Positions 37,890-47,227 of a DNA stretch of 64,000 nucleotides are shown here, in pieces. Both the position numbers and the translations under genes were made by a program. The DNA lies in NCBI GenBank assembly GCA_937911865.1, contig CALDSK010000026.1, positions 1-64,000 on the forward strand. The letters are read 5' to 3'. The first letter of the stretch is position 1. Each line of letters begins with the position of its first letter. Under the pieces are notes generated by a model. It was not told the DNA's origin and searched no databases. It was given only the letters and a program-made list of their open reading frames with translations. Origin of the DNA: an uncultured Synechococcus sp. GTDB lineage: Bacteria > Cyanobacteriota > Cyanobacteriia > Phormidesmidales > Phormidesmidaceae.

Positions 37890-39467
37890 TTACGAAAAAT
37901 TAGACGACTGAGCCGACAGTACTTCAGCCAGCGCAAGATCTAAGCTCTGCGCTAACCGCAGCGGATCGACCCCCAACACGGTTCGTGTCTGGCTAGCATA
38001 CAGTGCCGCCTGAGAATGCCACCACACGGCGCTGGCAACAGGACCTGCAAAGTCATCACTATCCCCCGTTCGAGCATGAGTCGCCAATAGGCCGCCCATC
38101 AAACCCGTCAGCACGTCGCCACTCCCGCCTCTGGCAAGTGCAGGCGTACTTTGAGGATTAAACCAGAGATTTTGACCTGAAGCGACGACACTCTTTGGGC
38201 CTTTTAATAGGACGATCGCATCGCTTGCCTGCGCGGCGTGAGCTGCGATCGCACCCGGTAAAGTCTGCAAGGACGGTTGAGCATAAATCTCAGGAAAAAG
38301 ACGCTTAAATTCTCCGACATGAGGCGTCAGAACAGTCGCAGCAGTCCTGGTTTGCAGTCGCCCAATAGCCCCCCTTTTTGCCAGCAAGTTAAGGCCGTCC
38401 GCATCTAGCAGCAGCGGGCAGTCAGTAGCCAACACCGTATCTAACAGGTCAGGAACGGTTGGGGTCAAACCAGGTCCAAGCGCGATCGCATCGTATTTAG
38501 CCAGATCTAAACTGTCAGGCAGAGCGGCGATCGCACTCGCCTCAGTCTCTTCGCAGCCGACCAGCAAAGCACTGGGTAGCTGAGGCAACAGTGCCAGCCG
38601 GATAGAGTCAGGCACGGCCAGGGTTAACATACCAACGCCACTCGCGATCGCACCTAACCCTGCTAGCAAAGCCGCCCCTGCATACTGACGAGACCCTGCA
38701 ATCAGCAGCAAATGCCCTGCCGTATATTTATGGGCTGTCACCGAACGATTCAGCGGTAGACAGCCCAGCATTTGGTGAGGCGTCATTCGTTGAACCGCTG
38801 GGCTTTCACCCAAAACAGCCGCAATATCATCTATTGGAATATCAAAATCAATTAGGTCACATTGACTGATGTGGGCGATCGCAGCGTCCTGAACAAACGC
38901 CCGCTTCCACAGCCCTAAACAAGCGGTATAGCTCGCCTCTATCGCTACGCCCATCACGCGTCCCGTATCGGTATGTATACCCGAGGGCAAATCGATACTA
39001 AAAACAGGCGCAGACAGTCGATTAATCGTCTCAATATCATCTGCGCGCGCGCCTTCAATCGGTCGCGTCAGGCCAAAGCCAAACCAGCCGTCAATCACGG
39101 CGTCGCAATCGGCTAACGCTTGCACCGTTTCTACAAACGAAATGCCTAGATGCCGAGCATAGCTAGCATGCTGAGCCGTCAACGACTTGCAGCGATCGAA
39201 AGGCTGATAGACAGTAACCGCAAACCCCAGATGATGTAACTCTCTCGCCATTACCAACGCATCGCCGCCATTGTGACCAGGCCCGGCTAGCACCGCAATC
39301 CGGCCACGCTTATCCTTTCCGTAGCGCTCAACAAACCAGTGAGCGAGCTTGTGAGAAACCTTCTCCATCAGCGCTGCCACCGGCATTCCAGCGTCGAACA
39401 GGTTCCCCTCTATCTGCTGCATTTGTTCAGCAGTTACCAGGTAAGGCTCAATGACAGGTCTAGTCAT
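37890..39467 (-). CDS. nnr: Bifunctional NAD(P)HX epimerase/dehydratase
   Basis: The protein has 525 residues. The N-terminal YjeF_N epimerase domain (1-~215) has VLAGPGHNGGDALVMARELH and FSIDLPSGIHTDTG. The C-terminal ADP-dependent dehydratase (~245-515) has AGSRQYAGAALLAGLGAIAS, ALGPGLTPT and ARGGSGDVLTGLMGGLLAT. It repairs hydrated NAD(P)H. Monocistronic. Confidence 0.95.
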   Translation of the reverse strand: MTRPVIEPYLVTAEQMQQIEGNLFDAGMPVAALMEKVSHKLAHWFVERYGKDKRGRIAVLAGPGHNGGDALVMARELHHLGFAVTVYQPFDRCKSLTAQHASYARHLGISFVETVQALADCDAVIDGWFGFGLTRPIEGARADDIETINRLSAPVFSIDLPSGIHTDTGRVMGVAIEASYTACLGLWKRAFVQDAAIAHISQCDLIDFDIPIDDIAAVLGESPAVQRMTPHQMLGCLPLNRSVTAHKYTAGHLLLIAGSRQYAGAALLAGLGAIASGVGMLTLAVPDSIRLALLPQLPSALLVGCEETEASAIAALPDSLDLAKYDAIALGPGLTPTVPDLLDTVLATDCPLLLDADGLNLLAKRGAIGRLQTRTAATVLTPHVGEFKRLFPEIYAQPSLQTLPGAIAAHAAQASDAIVLLKGPKSVVASGQNLWFNPQSTPALARGGSGDVLTGLMGGLLATHARTGDSDDFAGPVASAVWWHSQAALYASQTRTVLGVDPLRLAQSLDLALAEVLSAQSSNFS

Positions 39468-39491
39468 AGGAAAATAGGTGAGTGGCGAGCG

Positions 39492-40211
39492 TTAGAACTG
39501 GATTTGGCTAATGTGAATCATGCCTGGCGAACCGCAGGCGTCTGTGTTGTACCAGTCACCCAAGCGCCCATAAATATTGATATACACTCTCGTATCAATA
39601 GAGCAAATAATGCGCCCATTCGGCGAGGCCCGCACATTTGAAGAGGGATCGTAAACGAATGCCTGTTGGGGAGCAGCAGGATTCTCATTTAAGGCAGGCT
39701 GATTTAAGGCAGACTGAGCAGATTCGTAGGGCTCCACAGCGATAGGAACGGAAGGGTCTACATCAATAAACGGCGGCTCTACAACAGGCTCTACAACGTC
39801 AGAGGGCGGCGCTTCTGGCAGGGGGTTGTCGGCTGGTAGCACTGATGAAGCCGGTGACGCTAAGGCGGGTCGCTGTGCAATTGACCGGTCTGAGACTAGA
39901 TAGCCACAGACAATCCGCACCATATCTCGGGTCGCCTGGGACTGCGCGTAATGAACGGTACCATCGCTCAAGGTCGTCCAAGCACCGACACCCACACAAT
40001 GTGCCTGGCTAGCAATTCGCTCTTCTCCTAGCAGATAATCGAACTCAGCATCGCCATCGCCAACACTCGCAATTGAATTCAGGTCTACTATCAGCTGCTG
40101 ACCGTTCTCTGCTTGGCCAGCGTAGTAGAAACTTGTTTGCGCAACGGCTGCTGACCCAAATGTTGAAAGGCCCATAGTGAGCGCAACCATACCCAAGATA
40201 GATTTCATCAT
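39492..40211 (-). CDS. Exported protein with C-terminal SH3-like domain
   Basis: The protein has 239 residues. A signal peptide (MKSILGMVALTMGLSTFGSA, cut near AVAQT) is followed by a ~90-residue domain (SFYYAGQAENGQQLIVDLNS) seen in cyanobacterial secreted proteins, a Pro/Glu-rich linker (about 120-175) and a bacterial SH3-like domain (SSNVRASPNGRIICSIDTRV, IYGRLGDWYNTDA). It is likely periplasmic and may bind peptidoglycan. It is divergent from the hen1 gene. Confidence 0.75.
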   Translation of the reverse strand: MMKSILGMVALTMGLSTFGSAAVAQTSFYYAGQAENGQQLIVDLNSIASVGDGDAEFDYLLGEERIASQAHCVGVGAWTTLSDGTVHYAQSQATRDMVRIVCGYLVSDRSIAQRPALASPASSVLPADNPLPEAPPSDVVEPVVEPPFIDVDPSVPIAVEPYESAQSALNQPALNENPAAPQQAFVYDPSSNVRASPNGRIICSIDTRVYINIYGRLGDWYNTDACGSPGMIHISQIQF

Positions 40212-40384
40212 CAGAGCATTCCGTAGATGGCTTAGGGTAAGAGGATAAGCGATCTAGGAAGATCAAGACCTTGAAGAAATGTAGCGTTCAAAAATCAGGC
40301 ACGGTTCGGTCTTCCTTGCCGCGCAAGGTCTAACATCGTAAAAGCGCAGCTTCAAACAGCACAGATCACAGCGAAGTTTTCCCT

Positions 40385-41851
40385 ATGCTTCTCACCATTG
40401 CAACCACTCACCAGCCAGCGACAGAATTAGGCTATCTTCTCCACAAGCATCCAGAGCGCTGTCAAACGTTTCCAATGGGGTTTGGAGAAGCGCATGTGTT
40501 CTATCCAGAAGCAAGCCACGAAAGATGTGCTGCCACCCTGCTGCTAGACGTTGATTCGGTTGGCCTGGTCAGAGGCAAATCTTCTCATCGGTCTAGAGGA
40601 AGAACCCACGAGAGAACCTTTGATCAGTACGTTAATGACCGGCCTTACGTCGCCTCTTCCTTTTTGAGCGTGACGCTTGCCAAAGTGTTTGGCACAGCGC
40701 TTTCAGGTCGCTGTAAAAGCCACCCTGAACTGGCGAATACAGCCATTCCGCTGGAAGTTTCTATTCCAGTTTTGCCTTGCAGAGGTGGGGAAGATTTTTT
40801 GCGATCGCTCTTCGAACCTCTAGGCTACAGCGTCACTAGCCAAACCAGCCCGCTAGACGACACCTTCCCAGACTGGGGCAATAGCCAATACCTCAACATC
40901 ACCCTCAGCAACACCATTCGCCTATCTGAGCTGCTCAGCCATCTGTACGTTCTCATCCCCGTCTTAGATGAAGACAAACACTACTGGTTTGGAGAAGACG
41001 AGATTGAAAAGCTACTGCGACACGGAGAAGGCTGGTTAAAAGCCCATCCGGCCCGCGAGCCAATTACCCGGCGCTATTTGAAACGCAAGCGCGAGATGGC
41101 AGAAACCGCCCTCGCACAGCTGATGGAAGGTGAAGACCCGGACGCAGCCGCTGAAGCCGCCGCTGAAGGCTGGCAAAAGCTAGCCGCCAAGAAACCTGTG
41201 AGCTTAAATCAGCAGCGAATGGCGCTAGTTGCTGATGTCTTAGTGCAAGCAGGAGCAAAGCGAGTCATTGACTTGGGCTGCGGGGAAGGCAGTTTGATCA
41301 AAGAGCTGTTGCAAAACCGTTCGTTTGAAAAAATCACGGGAATGGATGTCTCTTACCGAGAACTAGAGAAAGCGAAGAGACGATTGAAGTACGAGCTGGG
41401 CCCGATGCAACAGCAGCACCGAGTAGACCTGATACAAGGGTCGCTAATCTACAAAGACGACCGGCTAAGAGGCTACGACGCAGCAACGGTCATTGAAGTG
41501 ATTGAGCATATGGATCTAGATAGGCTGGCCGCCTTTGAACGTGTACTGTTTGAGTTCGCGCAGCCACCCGTCGTGATAGTAACCACACCGAATGCAGAGT
41601 TTAACATCTGCTTTCCCGCATTGCAGCCCGGCAGCTTACGTCATCAGGATCACCGATTTGAGTGGAGCCGGCAGGCGTTTCAAGACTGGGCGAAGGGCGT
41701 GTGCGATCGCACAGGTTATACCGTCACCTTTCAAGGCATCGGCTACAATCATCCAGACTTCGGTACACCCACGCAGCTAGGTCTGTTCAAAAAAGCAACC
41801 GCTCATACGCAAAACAAACCGTCAGAGACCGTACAAAAGAGAGACTTCTAA
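40385..41851 (+). CDS. hen1: 3'-terminal RNA ribose 2'-O-methyltransferase Hen1
   Basis: The protein has 488 residues, the usual length. The N-terminal half (LLTIATTHQPATELGYLLHK, LVRGKSSHRS) is the bacterial Hen1 N-terminal domain. The C-terminal methyltransferase has VIDLGCGEGSLIKELL (SAM site) and the metal-binding set EVIEH (ExxEH) plus His in RHQDHRFEWSR. Bacterial Hen1 methylates the 3'-terminal ribose of cleaved RNA so that the repaired junction resists recutting. Pnkp starts 17 bases downstream, so the two form the known RNA repair operon. Confidence 0.95.
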   Translation: MLLTIATTHQPATELGYLLHKHPERCQTFPMGFGEAHVFYPEASHERCAATLLLDVDSVGLVRGKSSHRSRGRTHERTFDQYVNDRPYVASSFLSVTLAKVFGTALSGRCKSHPELANTAIPLEVSIPVLPCRGGEDFLRSLFEPLGYSVTSQTSPLDDTFPDWGNSQYLNITLSNTIRLSELLSHLYVLIPVLDEDKHYWFGEDEIEKLLRHGEGWLKAHPAREPITRRYLKRKREMAETALAQLMEGEDPDAAAEAAAEGWQKLAAKKPVSLNQQRMALVADVLVQAGAKRVIDLGCGEGSLIKELLQNRSFEKITGMDVSYRELEKAKRRLKYELGPMQQQHRVDLIQGSLIYKDDRLRGYDAATVIEVIEHMDLDRLAAFERVLFEFAQPPVVIVTTPNAEFNICFPALQPGSLRHQDHRFEWSRQAFQDWAKGVCDRTGYTVTFQGIGYNHPDFGTPTQLGLFKKATAHTQNKPSETVQKRDF

Positions 41852-41868
41852 CAACAAACTTCCAAACT

Positions 41869-44469
41869 ATGAAAATCACATTCCCAGAACTCTCTCTTGT
41901 ACTGATGATAGGCGCATCCGGATCCGGCAAATCCACCTTCGCCCATCAGCACTTTCTAGAAACGGAAGTTCTCTCTTCCGACTTTTTTAGAGGCATGGTC
42001 TCTAACGATGAGAGCGATCAGTCAGCGACTAAAGATGCCTTCGAAATATTGCACTACGTTTTAGAAAAGCGCTTGGCCGCTGGCAGACTGACAGTAATTG
42101 ACGCCACAAACGTGCAAAAAGAAGCCCGGCGACCTCTCATAGACCTGGCCAAAAAGTATCATTTTTTCGTCGCTGCGATCGCCCTCAACCTTCCAGAGTC
42201 GCTCTGCCACGAACGCAATCAGCAGCGCCCCAACCGGCAGTTTGGCCCTCACGTTGTGCGCAACCATGTGCGCGGACTGAAGCGATCGCTCAAAAACCTA
42301 AAGCGAGAAGGCATTCGCTACAGCTACACGCTCAACAGCCTAGAAGAGATAAAAGCGGCTACCGTAGAGCGCCAGCCCCTGTGGAATAACCGTAAGCAAG
42401 ACCACGGCCCCTTCGACATCATCGGCGACGTTCACGGCTGCTGCGACGAACTAGAACAGCTGCTGCGATCGCTTGGATACGAACAACAGCCAGCCCAAGG
42501 CAGTCCAGACAGCTTTTGGCATGCTCCCTTCTACAGCCATCCCGAAGGCAGAAGAGCCCTATTTTTAGGAGACTTAATCGACCGTGGCCCTCGCATCCTC
42601 GACACCCTAAAGCTAGTGCACAACATGATGGCAGCAGGGTCTGCCGAGTGCATTTTGGGCAACCACGAAAACAAACTCATGCGCAAGCTCAACGGGCGAA
42701 ACGTCAAAATCTCCTACGGCCTAGCGCAGACGCTTGCTGAGATAGAGGCCATCGACGCCGACAGACGAGAGCAAGACTCACAAGCGATCAACGCTTTCCT
42801 TAGATCTTTAATCAGTCACTATGTCTTTGATGAGGGCAAGTTAGTCGTTGCCCACGCAGGCCTAAGAGAAGACTTGCAAGGTCGAGGATCTAACTATGTC
42901 AGAGACTTCGCTCTCTACGGTGAAACCACTGGTGAGACGGATGAATTTGGACGCAGGGTTCGCTATAACTGGGCCGCAGACTACCGAGGGAAAGCGGTGG
43001 TCGTCTATGGCCATACCCCCGTACAAGAACCAGCCTGGCTGAACAACACTATCGACATTGATACAGGCTGTGTGTACGGCGGGCGGCTCACAGCGCTCCG
43101 CTACCCAGAAAAAGAAACCGTTAGCGTAAAAGCGCTCAAGGTATACAGAGAGCCTTCAAAACCACTAAGCACTCCAGAAGAGAAAGATGAGCTGAGCGCC
43201 CAGCAGATAAACGATGACGTGCTTGATATTTCAGACGTGCTCGGTAAAAGAATAATTAACACCCGGCTGTATAAAAAGATTACGATTCGAGAGGAAAATG
43301 CGATCGCCGCGCTCGAAGTCATGAGCCGATTTGCGGCCAACCCCAAGTGGCTAATTTACCTTCCGCCCACCATGTCACCGGTCGCTACCTCCAAGCTCCC
43401 TGGACTGCTAGAGCATCCTGCCGAGGCCTTTGACTATTACCGCCAGCAAAAGATTAAAACCGTCATCTGCGAAGAAAAGCACATGGGCTCACGGGTCGTC
43501 GTCATCGTCTGTAAAGACGAGGCAGCGGCCAAACGACGCTTCGCGGTAGAAGGCGAAGGCATTGGCATTTGCTACACCCGAACCGGACGCCGCTTCTTTA
43601 GCGATCGCTCATTAGAAACTGAACTCTTGAAGCGAGTCAATACCGCGTTAGAAGCCGCTAATTTCTGGCAGACCTTTGAAACCGACTGGGTCTGCCTAGA
43701 CTGTGAACTGATGCCTTGGTCAGCCAAAGCGCAGGGCCTGCTAAAAGAACAGTATGCGCCAGTCGGCGTCGCGGCAACGCAGGGCCTTAGCGCAGCTGTT
43801 GATAGTCTACAAAAAGCTGTCGCTAGAACAGCAGAAAAAGGCACTGCCGCTGAGACACTTTTGCAGCAATATCAACAGCGCTCAGTACTCGCGCAAAAGT
43901 ACACAGACGCCTACCGTCAGTACTGCTGGCCTGTTACCACTCTGAGCGACCTCAAGCTTGCACCTTTTCACATTTTGGCCACCGAAGGCAAAGTACATAT
44001 CGACCAAACCCATCAGTGGCACCTGCAACAGATTGCAAAAGTCGCGAAGGCCGATCCTGAGATTCTGTTGGCAACTCAACACAAAGTTGTCGAGGTAGAA
44101 GACGAAGCTAGCTGCCTGACTGGCATTCAATGGTGGGAATCACTCACCGCCGCTGGTGGCGAAGGCATGGTGGTTAAATCAATAGACTTTCTTCGGCAGA
44201 CGAAGCGAGGCCCGATTCAGCCTGCGGTAAAGTGCCGAGGGGCAGAGTACCTACGCATTATCTATGGACCAGAATATACCCTGCCAGAGAACTTAGATAG
44301 GTTGAAGAAAAGAGGATTGAGTCGGAAGCGATCGCTCGCCCTTCGAGAATTCTCTTTAGGCATAGAATCGCTAGAACGGTTCGTAGCCAAAGCACCACTA
44401 AGACAGGTTCACGAATGCGTTTTTGGCGTTTTAGCACTGGAAAGTGAGCCGGTAGATCCACGACTGTAA
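41869..44469 (+). CDS. pnkp: Polynucleotide kinase-phosphatase-ligase Pnkp
   Basis: The start is the ATG at 41869 (MKITFPELSLVLMIGASGSG); in-frame codons upstream lie inside hen1. The 866 residues are close to characterised bacterial Pnkp. The 5'-kinase has P-loop GASGSGKST (15-23). The metallophosphoesterase (from about 183) has GDVHGCCDEL, GDLIDRGP, GNHENK and VVAHAGL. The C-terminal adenylyltransferase/ligase has EEKHMGSRVV (Lys about 536). Together with Hen1 it heals and seals tRNAs or other RNAs cut by ribotoxins. Confidence 0.95.
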   Translation: MKITFPELSLVLMIGASGSGKSTFAHQHFLETEVLSSDFFRGMVSNDESDQSATKDAFEILHYVLEKRLAAGRLTVIDATNVQKEARRPLIDLAKKYHFFVAAIALNLPESLCHERNQQRPNRQFGPHVVRNHVRGLKRSLKNLKREGIRYSYTLNSLEEIKAATVERQPLWNNRKQDHGPFDIIGDVHGCCDELEQLLRSLGYEQQPAQGSPDSFWHAPFYSHPEGRRALFLGDLIDRGPRILDTLKLVHNMMAAGSAECILGNHENKLMRKLNGRNVKISYGLAQTLAEIEAIDADRREQDSQAINAFLRSLISHYVFDEGKLVVAHAGLREDLQGRGSNYVRDFALYGETTGETDEFGRRVRYNWAADYRGKAVVVYGHTPVQEPAWLNNTIDIDTGCVYGGRLTALRYPEKETVSVKALKVYREPSKPLSTPEEKDELSAQQINDDVLDISDVLGKRIINTRLYKKITIREENAIAALEVMSRFAANPKWLIYLPPTMSPVATSKLPGLLEHPAEAFDYYRQQKIKTVICEEKHMGSRVVVIVCKDEAAAKRRFAVEGEGIGICYTRTGRRFFSDRSLETELLKRVNTALEAANFWQTFETDWVCLDCELMPWSAKAQGLLKEQYAPVGVAATQGLSAAVDSLQKAVARTAEKGTAAETLLQQYQQRSVLAQKYTDAYRQYCWPVTTLSDLKLAPFHILATEGKVHIDQTHQWHLQQIAKVAKADPEILLATQHKVVEVEDEASCLTGIQWWESLTAAGGEGMVVKSIDFLRQTKRGPIQPAVKCRGAEYLRIIYGPEYTLPENLDRLKKRGLSRKRSLALREFSLGIESLERFVAKAPLRQVHECVFGVLALESEPVDPRL

Positions 44470-44503
44470 ATCTGAGCGGATCGCAGATTATAGACGCAGT
44501 CAC

Positions 44504-44686
44504 TTGTACTACACTCATGAAATCCGAAGAGGAGTTCCTTACAAGTTGCTTCTAGTAGCTACCGGTAATATCAACAACAAACAGCTTGTGCAGCTATTTC
44601 AAACCAACATACATCAGTTAGTAGAAACATTCGAAACCTACAGCTACATCGAATTAGGCTCTTCAGAAATGATCATTCATCAGTAG
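44504..44686 (+). pseudogene. Possible C-terminal remnant of a DUF5615 PIN-like toxin
   Basis: A 60-codon ORF. The part LLLVATGNINNKQLVQLFQT followed by TYSYIELGSSEMIIH resembles the last ~45 residues of DUF5615 (Mut7-C-like PIN) proteins, which end in a TGN-x(2)N motif, a helix and an I(V)EL...IIH strand. The catalytic N-terminal part is absent: the pnkp stop lies only 34 bases upstream. The assignment is from recalled family pattern and is tentative; it may also be a non-coding stretch. Confidence 0.35.
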
Positions 44687-44720
44687 TATTTATTGAACAT
44701 AGCGTTCCGAAATGCACAGT

Positions 44721-45917
44721 TCAGTTACGGAAAATCTCTTGATACGGACGATTGGTTACTTGTTCTGTTTTCTCAGCAAGTTTAAACGTCGGGTTCTCTT
44801 TCATGGAGTCATAGGCCGCATAGCCCAGCGGCAGCAGCGTGAAAACGCCTAAAGTCACACTGCTTGCCACACACAACCCCTTGACCGCCTTCGACGCTCG
44901 CAGCGCTTCTATATATTTACCTTTTTCAAAGGAACGCTTGACCTGAGCCGCCTGTACAAAAGCAGGAATAGCAAAAGGCGGAAACATCACTGCGGTTGAA
45001 ATAGCCGCCTGCCAGTTGCTCGGCGGACAGGGCTGACCCTTATACAAATCATAAGACTGGTTCCAATCGGGGCGGTTCACCTCGCCCGCCCGGCCAATGA
45101 GCTGAAAGTGGCTAATTTCAGCTAGGTGTAAAGGCACAAGATGCTTACGAATGAGATCGGGCAGTGTGTAGTAACTAACACCAGTCCCCACTTCTCGATG
45201 AACGTGAATATCCAACCGGTAGCCTTTGTGCTGAACTTTCACACTCAGCCCTTTCTCTGCCAAAGGGCCTGCTAACACTTGAGTCAGCTGTGCGTCATAA
45301 GCAGCCTGCTGGATATTCTCTAACTGTTGTCTGGCAGAATCCAGCGTAAAGTCATTACAGATAGCATATTCCCAATCAGCAGCAGCGCCCGGAATGTCGC
45401 CTAGCTGGTAGCGCAAGTTACCGCGCTGCAAGTAAGCAACTGCCAGGGTTAGGTCAGCTGCAATCGCCGCGTCAAGATCGGCTAGCGCTCCGGCATGATG
45501 GCCTTGGCTTAATAGCACTAGGGCGCGGTGATAGTGCGGTTGAGGATAGGTGGGATGATGCGCGATCGCAGCTGACCAATCCGCCAAAGCACCCGCCTCA
45601 TTGCTAGCTTGCTGACGTAATAGAGCGCGGTTGTGATAAGCCTGTGCCAGAGAAAAGCTAGGTGCCTGATCAGCCGACTGCTCGGTCTCAATCACCGCTT
45701 CAAAATCAGCGATCGCACCCTCTATATCCTTTAGCTGAATCCGATTAACTCCTCGTTTTACCAGCGCTTCTGCTGGATAGGCATACCCCTTCTCGATCGC
45801 CAGACTAAACGCACGGACGGCCTCTGAATAAGACTGCTGCTGTTCATACGTCAGTCCCCGACGATACACCAGCTTCGCGCTCTGCTGTTGGTATACAGCT
45901 CTTAAAGATAGTGTCAT
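44721..45917 (-). CDS. TPR protein with C-terminal CD225/dispanin-like membrane domain
   Basis: The protein has 398 residues. Residues about 15-205 hold five TPR units (EQQQSYSEAVRAFSLAIEKG, GHHAGALADLDAAIA, GDIPGAAADWEYAI). A middle soluble domain (about 215-300) follows. The C-terminus has two hydrophobic segments, AAISTAVMFPPFAIPAFVQA and GLCVASSVTLGVFTLLPLGY, joined by QVKRSFEKGKYIEALRASKA. That loop matches the CD225 pattern (interferon-induced transmembrane family relatives, here with the V-xx-x-G-x-Y-x-A-xx-S loop). Function in bacteria is not established. Confidence 0.72.
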   Translation of the reverse strand: MTLSLRAVYQQQSAKLVYRRGLTYEQQQSYSEAVRAFSLAIEKGYAYPAEALVKRGVNRIQLKDIEGAIADFEAVIETEQSADQAPSFSLAQAYHNRALLRQQASNEAGALADWSAAIAHHPTYPQPHYHRALVLLSQGHHAGALADLDAAIAADLTLAVAYLQRGNLRYQLGDIPGAAADWEYAICNDFTLDSARQQLENIQQAAYDAQLTQVLAGPLAEKGLSVKVQHKGYRLDIHVHREVGTGVSYYTLPDLIRKHLVPLHLAEISHFQLIGRAGEVNRPDWNQSYDLYKGQPCPPSNWQAAISTAVMFPPFAIPAFVQAAQVKRSFEKGKYIEALRASKAVKGLCVASSVTLGVFTLLPLGYAAYDSMKENPTFKLAEKTEQVTNRPYQEIFRN

Positions 45918-46277
45918 GCCAGGTTCCTAAATAACTCAAAAATGGTAGCGCTGAAAAAATTTCAAAAACCGCGTGGGGTACCACTATTTTTAGCGCTTCA
46001 GTTAAACGTCGCGAATAAGGGCTCTCAGTAAACTAGAAAACGGTTTCTGTCATTTTTGCTACCTCAAGCCTAATCGGAGCATCCAGCAAACGAAATCGGA
46101 GCTAAGACCGAAGCACCAAGCTACAAAACGAACAGTTACGGTTACGTATATTCATCAAATTCAACTGTTAATGCATCGGCCAAAAGGTAAACAATTCTGC
46201 AAAGCCCTCTGCAAAGCAACCAGCGCTACAGACGTCGACAAGAACGGTATGCTGGTCTGAGTTGTTTGTAGGCGCTA
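45918..46277. other. 360-base spacer between divergent genes
   Basis: Holds both promoters for the TPR-CD225 gene and the ABC operon. Inverted arms AGCGCT (45947-45952 and 45992-45997), with flanking A and T runs and inner TGGTA/TACCA, could fold, but I assign no role. Confidence 0.4.
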
Positions 46278-47222
46278 ATGCTTGTGGCTCCGATTGTAGA
46301 GGTCAAAAATTTGACCAAGCGCTTTGGCAATACGGTCGTGTTGAGAGGAATTAACCTTACGGTAGAACGGGGCACGGTACTGGGCGTGTTAGGCCCCAAC
46401 GGCGCAGGTAAAACAACTGCGATCAATTGCCTGACTACCTTACTCACACCCGATGGCGGAGAAGCGACCATCGCTGGATACAATGTCGTCGAACAGCCGG
46501 AGGCGGTGCGATCGCTCATCGGCCTCACAGGTCAATTTGCCGCGGTCGATGAAGTGCTCACCGCACGCGAAAACCTCATTCTATTTAGCAGACTGCTGCG
46601 CTTATCTGGCGGCGCTGCTAAGCGCAGAGCCACTGAGCTACTGACCCAGTTTGACTTGCTAGAAGCCGCCGACCGTCAGGTCAAAACCTTTTCTGGCGGC
46701 ATGCGTCGCCGACTGGATCTCGCAGCCAGTATTGTTGTCTCCCCACTGGTCTTATTTTTAGATGAACCCACAACCGGGCTAGACCCTCGCAGCCGTCAGC
46801 AGCTCTGGGCAGTAGTCAAAGACTTAAAGGCTCAGGGCATCACAATTATCCTCACCACGCAGTATTTAGAAGAAGCCGACGCCCTGGCCGACCAAATTGT
46901 AGTGATTGATCAAGGGCAGGTGATTGCAAAAGGGACGGTCGATGAACTCAAAGATAAGGTCGGCGGCAAATTTTGTGAGCTGCGCCTGGCTAATCTAGAA
47001 GATTATGAGAAAGTCAAAGATTTACTAAGTGACATGGGCGAGGTGATTGTAGGAGAAATGGGCAAAGAGGGGCCGATTGCGATCGCCGCACCCGATGGCG
47101 CTAACACGCTCACTGAGGTTGTGCTGCGTCTGGAATCTGCCAACATTCCGCTGGCCGACATCTCGCTCCGACGACCTAGCCTGGACGATGTCTTTTTCTC
47201 TCTCACCGGTCACACTACATAA
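46278..47222 (+). CDS. ABC exporter ATP-binding protein (DrrA-like)
   Basis: The protein has 314 residues. Walker A is GPNGAGKTT, the signature is SGGMRRRLDLA and Walker B is LVLFLDEPTTGLD, followed by the switch His replaced in context by LTTQYLEEADALAD. The C-terminal ~80 residues form the DrrA-type regulatory domain. It heads a three-gene operon with two ABC-2 permeases, and likely exports a hydrophobic compound such as a drug, lipid or glycan. Confidence 0.92.
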   Translation: MLVAPIVEVKNLTKRFGNTVVLRGINLTVERGTVLGVLGPNGAGKTTAINCLTTLLTPDGGEATIAGYNVVEQPEAVRSLIGLTGQFAAVDEVLTARENLILFSRLLRLSGGAAKRRATELLTQFDLLEAADRQVKTFSGGMRRRLDLAASIVVSPLVLFLDEPTTGLDPRSRQQLWAVVKDLKAQGITIILTTQYLEEADALADQIVVIDQGQVIAKGTVDELKDKVGGKFCELRLANLEDYEKVKDLLSDMGEVIVGEMGKEGPIAIAAPDGANTLTEVVLRLESANIPLADISLRRPSLDDVFFSLTGHTT

Positions 47223-47227
47223 GCCAA

